Source: Microtetraspora sp. NBRC 13810 (lineage in GTDB: Bacteria > Actinomycetota > Actinomycetes > Streptosporangiales > Streptosporangiaceae). Taken from it: DNA of 64,000 nucleotides. The notes under the pieces were generated by a model. It did not search any database. It had not been told where the DNA came from and saw nothing but the letters and a program-made list of their open reading frames with translations. The DNA lies in assembly GCF_030268685.1 (NCBI RefSeq), contig NZ_BSRQ01000008.1, positions 297,127 to 361,126 of the forward strand, given 5' to 3'. Positions within the stretch are counted from its first letter, which is position 1; each line of letters begins with the position of its first letter. Below, piece after piece: positions 53,175 through 60,920 of the stretch. The translations under genes and the position numbers were made by a program.

Positions 53175-54140
53175 CTAATCCGGGTCGTCGAGTCCGCCGC
53201 ACAGCTCCACCAACGCCAGCACCACCCTGTCATGGTCGGCGTCATCCACCGTAGCCAGGCGCAGCTGCTCGATGAGCGCATCACCTATCGCGTCGGCTCT
53301 GGCCTGCCCGATTCCGAGCGCGCCCTTCCACTGACTCCGCCTGCCTAGGAGTGGTACCAGCCGGCGTTCCTGCGGCGACAGTAGCGCGTACAGTTCACGC
53401 GCCCGCACGTCGACATCAACCGCATCCGCGTCGTCAGGCTGATCGAGCTGATCCTCGAAGGACACGAAGGTCGGCTCGCGAAGCAGCCGAAAGCGCTGCT
53501 GCAGTACACGGGCAAGATCCTCAAGGCGGACAGCCCCCTGAGCCGACTCCAGGGTCGCCTCGGCCACCGTGAGCAAGGCGTCCCTGGTCGTACGGGGAGT
53601 CATGCCAGCATGGTTCCACCGGGTGATTTCCACGCCGCGGACGCCGTAGGCGGCGCGCTGCAAGGCATCAAGGTCGCCCTGCCAGGTCCGAACTGGCCCG
53701 CTGGCCAGCATCCACCGATCTCCTTCAACGGGTTGGAACCGGTCGTCGCCTTCGAAGAGCGTCTGCAGCCTGCGCCGCAGTTGGCCCCGTGAGGTGCCCT
53801 TGGCCTGATCCTTGAGGAAGTTCTCGATCGCGGTCAGTAGCAGCCGTTCCAGGGACGGTCCGTCCGTGGCCCGAAGGTAGCAGTTGAGCAGGAACCTGTG
53901 TCCCTGTCCGGGATTGTCGCGCTCCTCCCGGGCGAACATGTCGGCGAGTAGGTGGTCGACAGCGTCGTCACTCCAGCTGCTGTGGCCCTCGGGAGGCGGG
54001 AAGTTGGTACGTGCGGACCGCGTACATTGCCGTCCCAGCTGCTGCAGAAGCGTCACGCTTGCCGAGCCTGGCTGCCCCTCACTCAGCTCTTCCAGGGCAG
54101 CTTCGGCGATCGTGCCAGTCGCTGGCTCGCCGAACGCCAT
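53175..54140 (-). CDS. unknown protein with sigma-region-4-like C-terminus
   Basis: Protein of 321 aa at the head of the six-gene run that ends in the CBASS effector. The last 80 residues (LSPQERRLVPLLGRR, then IGQARADAIGDALIEQLR) resemble a sigma-factor region 4 or related HTH. The rest is helical and unassigned. Spacing to the next gene is 51 bases. It might be a transcription activator of the locus. I cannot name a family. Confidence 0.5.
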   Translation of the reverse strand: MAFGEPATGTIAEAALEELSEGQPGSASVTLLQQLGRQCTRSARTNFPPPEGHSSWSDDAVDHLLADMFAREERDNPGQGHRFLLNCYLRATDGPSLERLLLTAIENFLKDQAKGTSRGQLRRRLQTLFEGDDRFQPVEGDRWMLASGPVRTWQGDLDALQRAAYGVRGVEITRWNHAGMTPRTTRDALLTVAEATLESAQGAVRLEDLARVLQQRFRLLREPTFVSFEDQLDQPDDADAVDVDVRARELYALLSPQERRLVPLLGRRSQWKGALGIGQARADAIGDALIEQLRLATVDDADHDRVVLALVELCGGLDDPD

Positions 54141-54242
54141 GGTCGCCTCGTCATCGTCGTAGGTGTGCGAACCCGTAGCTCGCGGGACCCATTACGGCAG
54201 GCGAGGAACTGATGCTTCAACAGCGGACTCCAGGCATGCCAA

Positions 54243-54289
54243 CCACAACTAGTAGAGGGTTGCGCTGGTGACCCTACTACATATTGTGG
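54243..54289. promoter_or_regulatory. imperfect inverted repeat upstream of the CBASS-linked genes
   Basis: CCACAA...AGGGT and ACCCT...TTGTGG flank a 10-base centre. The inner parts match only partly. The site is 103 bases upstream of the start at 54140. It is a candidate operator for the HTH or sigma-like protein. Confidence 0.35.
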
Positions 54290-54610
54290 TCTAAGGCTAG
54301 AAGTGCGTCCGCTGGTGCGCAATCACAGGCGGTGATTATCTGGGAAGTGCCTGCTCATGCCCTAGGAGTCGCAAAGCTCCGGGCGTGTCGCGGCGTTGCC
54401 GTTGTTGTCCACGGGTGGATGCCTTGGCGGGGCTCCACAGGTGCCTTGGCTGGCCAGCGGACGGAAAATCTCCTTGGCCGGGAAGTACCACTCGGCGCGA
54501 GGTTCGCTGAGAGCGAGTTTTGATCGTCCATGTGCTTCGTCTTGACGGGCAAGCCGTTGAGGCATTCTGGCTTTGTCTTCTATTGATCATCGCCGAGGTC
54601 TGTTGTGACG

Positions 54611-54686
54611 CTGACGGTTCAAATGATCTACCGTGTTACACGGTCCGTACACAAGAGCAACCACGGAGCAACCAACCATGATCAAA
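54611..54686. repeat. attachment-arm repeat D-left (right copy, flanks CBASS region)
   Basis: Closely related to 48022-48103. GAGCAACC occurs at 54655-54662 and 54666-54673, 11 bases apart. It lies 62 bases before the tRNA remnant at 54748. The pair of repeats bounds about 6.6 kb that holds the CBASS genes. Confidence 0.65.
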
Positions 54687-54747
54687 AAAGCGATCCGAGG
54701 CCGGCGAGAACCGAGAAACCCCAGGTCGAACGCGGTATTGGAGAGTA

Positions 54748-54788
54748 GGGCGGGTGGGACTTGAACCCACGACCCACGGATTATGAGT
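54748..54788 (-). repeat. tRNA(CAU) 3'-half remnant, attachment site D
   Basis: Third 3' half of the tRNA gene, minus strand: CTCATAA, TCCGTGGG, T-arm GGGTTCAAGTCCC and acceptor end. The T-arm stem bases differ from the copies at 16361 and 26191 but keep pairing. It separates the CBASS block from the Gabija/pPIWI-RE block. Confidence 0.7.
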
Positions 54789-54898
54789 CGGTTCCCTCGG
54801 TGTCGCTCAGTGTCGCGGAGTGACATTTTGTGTCGTTGTAGACGGAATTCTCCTCGCCGTCGTGTCGGAAAGTGATGATGGATGCCGTGCTGTATTGC

Positions 54899-55054
54899 GT
54901 ACACGCGAGCAACCACCGAGCAACCGTGTGTTCTTGACCATCGGCATTATGTGCTGTTTGTCCGCTATCTCGGCCTGGCTGCGTAGGGCTGGGCTTGCAT
55001 GATGAGCTCGCGTTCCCAGCAGATCGAATGCCTACGAGCAACCACCGAGCAGCC
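54899..55054. repeat. attachment-arm repeats D-right
   Basis: GAGCAACC pairs at 54907/54918 (11-base spacing), followed by TTCTTGACCATCGGCATTATG as at site B, and a further pair at 55036/55047 (GAGCAACC, GAGCAGCC). Between the tRNA remnant and this block, TGTCG/TGTCGC elements repeat about every 10 bases (54797-54835). The rest up to 55367 shows no gene. Confidence 0.55.
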
Positions 55055-55367
55055 GTTTGCAAGCGATGCTCGCCGCTCAGCTACTGGATGGCGAGGTCGC
55101 GGAGGCGTCGGACCGGTGCCTCGAAGTGGTGCTCGGCGCCGTGTTCGACGGCCATGCCACGGCGGCGACCACCTGCCCTTCAGGCTCTCCGGCCAGTTGC
55201 CGTCCAGCCTTCCGGTCAGGCTCCGCGCGAATCGATGCTCCGGTCAACCCCACAACCGGGTCAGTCCGTCGGCTTGGTCCGGCTCGGAAGCCGGTCAGTA
55301 CTCGCCTTACTCCGGACCGCGTGGACTCCCATTGGCGGCATCGCGATGCAGATCTCGTTCCAGAGGA

Positions 55368-56810
55368 TCACGGCACTAGCACCGTTGCATACCTTGCCCT
55401 GGTGAGCGCGACGTAGAGCCGACGGTGCGCGTTGACGTTGTTTCGGAGGCCGTTGGCGAGTGCTCGATGGTCGTCCTCAGTCGCCTTGTAGCCGACGACA
55501 TTCCACTCTTGTCCCTTGGCTTGGTGGACCGTCAGCCCTGGGATGTAGCTGAGAGCATCTGCAGTCGTACGGAGCCGGATACGTTCGATGTACGCCGCAA
55601 GATGAGGGCGTTGCAAACGAAGGCGGGCGTTGCTGCGTCGAAGTATGGCAATCATCTCTTCTGACGCAGCCTCGGTTGCTTCATTCGGTCGTTGCAGCAC
55701 ACTTAGCGCTTGGTCCATCGCATCAGACAGATTCGTTTCTGGCGCTAGCCCGAGACGGTTTAGAGCCTCGTGCACATAGACCGCTGACGTATTGAGGACC
55801 TTCCGTGTGATGTGGTTTAGCAGCAATGTCGCGGCGGCCATCCCATTGGTCGTGGGTTGGCCGAAGGAAAGCGGCAGCACGTGTGGCCCGGTCTCCCATA
55901 GGTCGTCCCACCGGCTGGCCAATATCACATCGACCTGCTGTTCTGGTTCCATAAAGGAAACGTTCGCCGGTATACCGGACCGCATTGCGGCGGACAAGCT
56001 TTGGGTGGCGGCACTGCGGAAGCGGAACGATCTCGTCAGCGAGTGGGAGAGGAACCCAAAGTCTGCGATTAGCTTTGGTACTTCTGCAGGCGTTGCGCCG
56101 CGGAAGGCATACAGAGCCTGCCACGGGTCACCGATGAGCGTCACTGGGATCCCCAGATTGCAGGCGAGACGGATGATCTGAAGGTCGAGTTCGTTACCGT
56201 CGAAGACCTCATCGACTACGAGCGCCCGAACGGCGTCGAGCATGTAGTCCGCGATCGCCCTGGATAACGCTCCCTCTTCAAGGATCGCGGTTATAAGTGC
56301 TCGAACCTCCTCATGTGTGCAGTGTCCATCTGCAAGGGCCTCGGCGAAGATACTGGTCTCTCGGTAGCTGACCCGGCCATTGGTGATCGTGAGATATGGA
56401 TAGATGGGTTTCTTTGGATTGATCTTGATACCCCAGATCTCCCACTTGTCGCTGACTGTTAGAACTTGGTGTCCGCCAGGCCATTGGAGGAGCCCGCGCC
56501 GAAGTAGGTGCGTGACTAGGTCGCGCAGGAAGGCGTCGAACGTGTCGACGCGGTGGGGCCAGGCCAGTGCGGTCCCACCCCACCGGTGCTTGATGCGTTG
56601 CTTGAGCTCGGCGACCGCTGCCCGCGTGAAGCTAAGGGCGACCACCGCGCGCGTATCGGGTTGTGTCGTGTAGCGCAGCGTGCCGAAGCGTTCCGCAGCG
56701 ACCGCTGTCTTACCTGATCCCGGCGACGCCTCGATGTAAAGACGTGAGTTCCTGGATGTTACGGCGGAGAGCTGCTCACGAGTCAGGTGCGTGTTGCTAA
56801 TCCTGGACAA
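55368..56810 (-). CDS. gajB: Gabija UvrD-like helicase GajB
   Basis: SF1 helicase of about 480 aa. Near residue 30 it has Walker [17 protein letters not shown]. Further on are [15 protein letters not shown] (motif II-like), [15 protein letters not shown] (motif III) and, at the end, VALTRARY (motif VI). The upstream frame is a shadow of gajA. A TTG at 56810 overlaps the gajA 3' end by 14 bases. Length fits GajB. It assists the GajA nuclease complex that cleaves or nicks phage DNA when nucleotide levels fall. Confidence 0.8.
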   Translation of the reverse strand: MSRISNTHLTREQLSAVTSRNSRLYIEASPGSGKTAVAAERFGTLRYTTQPDTRAVVALSFTRAAVAELKQRIKHRWGGTALAWPHRVDTFDAFLRDLVTHLLRRGLLQWPGGHQVLTVSDKWEIWGIKINPKKPIYPYLTITNGRVSYRETSIFAEALADGHCTHEEVRALITAILEEGALSRAIADYMLDAVRALVVDEVFDGNELDLQIIRLACNLGIPVTLIGDPWQALYAFRGATPAEVPKLIADFGFLSHSLTRSFRFRSAATQSLSAAMRSGIPANVSFMEPEQQVDVILASRWDDLWETGPHVLPLSFGQPTTNGMAAATLLLNHITRKVLNTSAVYVHEALNRLGLAPETNLSDAMDQALSVLQRPNEATEAASEEMIAILRRSNARLRLQRPHLAAYIERIRLRTTADALSYIPGLTVHQAKGQEWNVVGYKATEDDHRALANGLRNNVNAHRRLYVALTRARYATVLVP

Positions 56811-58776
56811 GGCCAGTCCAGATGAAGTCGTCAAGGGGCTGCTGATCGAACTCTTCCGGCGGGATACCGCCGTCCTGCTCAGGGTTGGCCGCAGTCGCTG
56901 GTGCGACATTCGGGTCATAGAGGAAGTCGAAGAGGTCGGCCATGTGTTTCGGCACTTGAACTGATTGGGGAGCATGGTTGATGCGATCCTCAAGTTCTGC
57001 CGCAAGGTGAAGAGCGAACTCACCTTTGTCTTTCGCGGCGGCACCTGGTGGGAGGGCAGCTCCGTTATTCCTACTCGCTGCCACACCGCTGCGAAAAAGC
57101 TCGTGAATCGTGATGGGGGAGATGGGGTCCGGATGGGGGACACCGATGGCGGTCAGTGCCTCAGCCACGGCCATCTCGTTTCCCTTGACGATGGCGGGTT
57201 CCAGTGTTGGATGGCTTGGGAAGTATCCAACAACGTCGGGAGAGTGATCTGCGAGCCACTTAGGGCGTGTGGGTACCTGCCCCATGGGCTGATCGCTGTC
57301 CCGCATGATCGCGAGACGGTCGCAGATTTCCTGGCCTTGGGCCGCCAGTAGTCGAACGGCCCATGAGCCGACTTTGTGACCCATTGGAATGATTCCTAGG
57401 GCATTAACGAACGACTGCTTCTTTCGATCCATGCCCGCCCATGACCTGCCGAACTGGCGCAGGATCGTGACATCTGTGACGCCCTCAACAAGGACGAGGC
57501 GCTCGGCAAATAGAGCCGATGACCGCATCGCGTCCATATGGAGGCGCGCCTTCGTCAATACCGTGTTGCGATCCACGATGGGCAAACTGGCCACAGTACG
57601 CGTTGCTCGTCCGCCGTTCCGGAGCTGGCGCATAATGATCAGCTCTGTGGGTGCACAGGCGGAGATGATGTCGGACGCGCTGGTCGTCAGGATAACCTGG
57701 AGCTCGGGACGAGTCTTAACCATGCCGCGTAGGTAGCGGACAAGCCCGTGTTGCAGTTGGGGGTGCAAATGTGCCTCAGGTTCCTCGATTACCACAGTCG
57801 CGTGAAAAGCAGGCGTTGGGAAGAAGGCGTCCTCCTCCAGTTCGCGCTCTTCGTCCACGATCCGAAGTTCCGCTTCGGGGTCCAGTTCCGCCTCTCGATC
57901 CTCGGGCGTGTCTTTGCGATCGCCGTCCTCGCCGGCACATGCTGCCAACTGGCCTGACGGAGCAGTGAGATCGGGGATGGCTGCCAGCGTCACCGCGATA
58001 TGGAGCAGGTTCACATAGCCTAGACTGCTGATCTCCAGCCGGTGGGCTTCCATACGATCGTCCGTGGCGGCGAGCAGCAACTCCAGCACGCGAGCCAGGT
58101 ACGCATCATCTATCTGCTGGCCACGCACGAAGGGAACGTGCGGGTTGATCCCATCAGACAGATCCGCGAGATACTCCCCGATCCTGTCCTCAACTTCTTG
58201 GATCAAAGGGTCCTTTGAGAGCTCCTCCAGCAGGTACTCAGCCCGGCGCCTCAAGCCGTAGAGACTGCGTCGTCCGCTGATTCGCTGCTGGTGAGCGCGG
58301 AGGAGTTCGATGAGCACTCGCGCTTCGCGCCTCGCTAGTTCGTCGACGGGGTTGCGATCGGCGGGCAGGTAAACCAACCGGATGTAGTTCTCTCCTTGCG
58401 GAAGAACATGATCAAACTCTCTGCCGACCTGTCCCATGCGACGAAAGAGTCGCCGAGACCAGGTGATCGAGGCGCCGCTCGTCCCCACGCCCTGGGCGCC
58501 CAGCAGTGCGTCAAGAGGACCTGCGCCTGGGCTGGAGGACCCCGCCTGCTCGTACGTGACGGAAACCCGGCGGGGTGTGGCCCCAAGCAGAGACCCCGGG
58601 AACCGGCCGATCCAGGGAAAGACCTCGCGATGCGCGAGGTAGATGGCCTCGCTGACCGTGCTCTTCCCCGCGTTGTTGGGGCCCGCGAGGACGCTGAACC
58701 GCCCGGGGAATTCACACTCGATGGGGCTCGTGGCGCTTGCCCGAAATCCACTCACCGTAACTCGCTTGAGAAGCAT
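56797..58776 (-). CDS. gajA: Gabija OLD-family ATPase-nuclease GajA
   Basis: Protein of 659 aa with an ABC-type ATPase and a TOPRIM nuclease domain. Walker A is GPNNAGKST at residues 32-40, Walker B is [12 protein letters not shown] near 330, and the switch region is TTSASDIIS. The TOPRIM core is LVLVEGVTD near 428 with the acidic DSD later. The insert of about 60 acidic residues before Walker B is unusual. Followed by gajB in overlap, as in Gabija. Other OLD-helicase defences remain possible. Confidence 0.82.
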   Translation of the reverse strand: MLLKRVTVSGFRASATSPIECEFPGRFSVLAGPNNAGKSTVSEAIYLAHREVFPWIGRFPGSLLGATPRRVSVTYEQAGSSSPGAGPLDALLGAQGVGTSGASITWSRRLFRRMGQVGREFDHVLPQGENYIRLVYLPADRNPVDELARREARVLIELLRAHQQRISGRRSLYGLRRRAEYLLEELSKDPLIQEVEDRIGEYLADLSDGINPHVPFVRGQQIDDAYLARVLELLLAATDDRMEAHRLEISSLGYVNLLHIAVTLAAIPDLTAPSGQLAACAGEDGDRKDTPEDREAELDPEAELRIVDEERELEEDAFFPTPAFHATVVIEEPEAHLHPQLQHGLVRYLRGMVKTRPELQVILTTSASDIISACAPTELIIMRQLRNGGRATRTVASLPIVDRNTVLTKARLHMDAMRSSALFAERLVLVEGVTDVTILRQFGRSWAGMDRKKQSFVNALGIIPMGHKVGSWAVRLLAAQGQEICDRLAIMRDSDQPMGQVPTRPKWLADHSPDVVGYFPSHPTLEPAIVKGNEMAVAEALTAIGVPHPDPISPITIHELFRSGVAASRNNGAALPPGAAAKDKGEFALHLAAELEDRINHAPQSVQVPKHMADLFDFLYDPNVAPATAANPEQDGGIPPEEFDQQPLDDFIWTGLVQD

Positions 58777-59196
58777 CTGTCGCTATGCTCCCATCCATGG
58801 CAGTAGCCCCGTTGTAACCCGCTAAACCCCCGTACAACAAATGATGCCGCGAGCGCACGGTGTCTCGGACCACTTCGTGTTCTGATCAGACGGTCCAGGG
58901 GCTGCCGAGCTCCGATCCCTGCACGTCATGCGAGAGGTGAGCGAAAGGCCCTCATGTTGGAGATGTAGGGAGCACATGGGCAAGCTTGCAGCTGCCAGTC
59001 AGCCCGGCGGGCGGGCTGGCGTGAGCCTGCCAGCGCTGCCGGGCTCGGTGCACGACGTAACCGTGACTCGGACGGCCGGCTTGATCGACGCCTTGACCCA
59101 CGCTGGACTTATACACCTCGAATGCGCCCAACTACAGCTGTAGCGTCGTCATGCTTTCCCGATTCGCCCGTCTTGCAGTAGTGGAGAGGGAGCAAG
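58777..59196. other. intergenic stretch between gajA and integrase fragment
   Basis: About 420 bases. A short frame at 58928 lacks family motifs and a steady codon pattern. The stretch contains the divergent promoters expected for gajA and the integrase fragment, but no clear -35/-10 pair was seen. Confidence 0.4.
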
Positions 59197-59634
59197 ATGG
59201 GCGAGCCGGTGGTGTACAAGCGGTGCGGTCGCTTAGCTCAGGACAGGACCTGCCCCGATCTGGCTGACGAAGGTCACGGTTCGTGGTACTTCGCGATCCA
59301 GGTGTTGGGCCCGAGCGGATTTAGGGAGCGGGTACGGCGGGGCGGCTTCCGCATCGCAGAGCACGCCTTGCAGGTTGCCCGCGAACGGGCCGCCGCCGAT
59401 GCCTCCGATGTGGTGAATGCCGCGCGCATCGTGGCACAGTGGCTGCGGCACTGGCTGACCATCCTCCAGCCCGTCTGTGAGCGCACCCGGCAGGGCTACG
59501 CCGATCATGTTCGGATCCACTTGATCCCCGGCTTGGGTCGAGTCCGACTGACGGAGCTGTCGCCGGTCGACCTGCGTCGCTTCTTTGCCAGCCGGGTTGT
59601 TATTCAAATGCTTGATACCTTTTGTCGCTTGTAG
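59197..59634 (+). pseudogene. tyrosine integrase, N-terminal fragment
   Basis: Encodes 145 aa: an arm-binding-like N-terminus (GSWYFAIQVLGPSGFRERVRRGGF) and part of the core-binding domain (WLRHWLTILQPVCERTRQGYADHVRIHL, ELSPVDLRRFFASR). It then ends in unrelated sequence (VVIQMLDTFCRL). The catalytic domain is missing. It marks another element edge. Confidence 0.72.
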
Positions 59635-59771
59635 TTGGCTCATGGCATAAGGGCAACGCGGACTACCCTCCTGATACTTAAAGTCGGGGATTGCTCCGAA
59701 TGGGCTATTTGTCGTGAAGCTTTCGTGATTGATGGCTGTCCGGCGGCCCGTTTTTGTCGGTGGCGAGGTCT

Positions 59772-60920
59772 ATGCTGCCCCGCATGGCGCAACACACGTC
59801 GTCGACTGAGGAAACGACAGAGCCGGTCCGGCCGTGGCCTACCGAGTGGAACACGGTGGCAATCAGCCTTGTGGCCAGTGGGTTTGTCGAACTGTCACAG
59901 AAACTGGACCGGCAGGGAGCCTTCCCGGTGCCGTATCCGCCAGCCTTGCAACGCGGTCTCGACCGGTTGACGGCGATGGGCGTCGCGGCCGAGGCGGAAG
60001 TACCACGCAGCGTCATGGATTTGGCGGCGTGGGCGCACCGTCCGTTCTCGGAGTGGCCCTTCCGTCCCGACGTGGAGGGTCTGAACGACGACGAGTCGCT
60101 TTTGATGGACGGCAAGCCCAGCAAGGCGTGCCTGGAATGGGCGGTGGTAAGTGGAGACGTCGAGGGCGAGATCCGCGAACGCTTGCTGATTCACGGCGTA
60201 CTCGACGTGTGCAAGGCGAACGACGATCCCGACGCCTACGTTCGCTTTCGGCAGCTGTTGGTGGAGAAGCCAGCCATGTCGGAGCGGGATCTGCTGGTCA
60301 CAATGGCCAAGCCCGGCTATGCGGTACTCGCTCACCATCTGCGTAACGCCTACCGTTCCGCGCCCGCGGAAGCGCTGGTCGACGGCGAGGCGGTGGTGTG
60401 TGGAGGTTGCGGACATCTGTGGACCGTGCAGGTTGACAGTGTCCGCCGGTGCGGTGAGTGGGACTGCCCAGCGCCTACGACCGTCAGGAAGCGCCTGCCC
60501 GCCTCGGAGGGTGTGGTGTGGCTGAGCCGCGAGCTCCGCATGTTCGTGTCCGGTCCTGGACGTGCGGAGCTACGGATCGCCAAGGCGCTGGAGCGCGCTG
60601 GAATCAGCGTACGGTTGTGGCCCGACTTCGACGCCTGCGACGTCCTGCCCGTGGAGGTGCCGTGGGCGGCTGACGTCAAGTCGTGGACGAACCCGGTTCG
60701 GCTGGCCTGGCGGTTGACCGAGCGCCCCTTCGTGATCCCGCCTGGCGCCGAACGCGGCTTCATCGTGATCGCGAAGGAGCAGACGGCGGGTCGACCCGAG
60801 TACCTGCGGGCTCTGCGAAACCACTGCACCTGGTTGAAGGGGCAGTCCCGCGTTGAGGCGGTGTCGGAGAAGACGTTCATCGAGCGGGTGGTCCGCGAGT
60901 TCCGGAAGGCGCAGTCGTGA
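59772..60920 (+). CDS. REase-like protein of a pPIWI-RE-type three-gene system
   Basis: Protein of about 382 aa. The N-terminal 190 residues are an unassigned helical domain. A zinc ribbon (VCGGCGHLW ... CGEWDCP) lies near residue 210. The C-terminal domain has SGPGRAELRIAKALERAG, then VEVPWAADVKSW near 295-306, which gives the acidic-x-K pattern of restriction-endonuclease folds. I recognise this layout from the REase partners of pPIWI-RE. The start is uncertain: ATG 59772 has GAGG only 3 bases away. ATG 59784 is the alternative. The next gene overlaps its stop (GTGA). Confidence 0.65.
   Translation: MLPRMAQHTSSTEETTEPVRPWPTEWNTVAISLVASGFVELSQKLDRQGAFPVPYPPALQRGLDRLTAMGVAAEAEVPRSVMDLAAWAHRPFSEWPFRPDVEGLNDDESLLMDGKPSKACLEWAVVSGDVEGEIRERLLIHGVLDVCKANDDPDAYVRFRQLLVEKPAMSERDLLVTMAKPGYAVLAHHLRNAYRSAPAEALVDGEAVVCGGCGHLWTVQVDSVRRCGEWDCPAPTTVRKRLPASEGVVWLSRELRMFVSGPGRAELRIAKALERAGISVRLWPDFDACDVLPVEVPWAADVKSWTNPVRLAWRLTERPFVIPPGAERGFIVIAKEQTAGRPEYLRALRNHCTWLKGQSRVEAVSEKTFIERVVREFRKAQS

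Noticed and set aside
54336-54590. Small minus-strand frames with RAEWYFPAKEIF
   Set aside because: The segment looked WhiB-like at first, but the Cys residues of that family are missing and starts are poor.
26350-55054. CRISPR-like array built from GAGCAACC repeats
   Set aside because: The repeats are 8 bases, occur only as pairs, and have no spacers of regular length. They fit recombination arm sites better.
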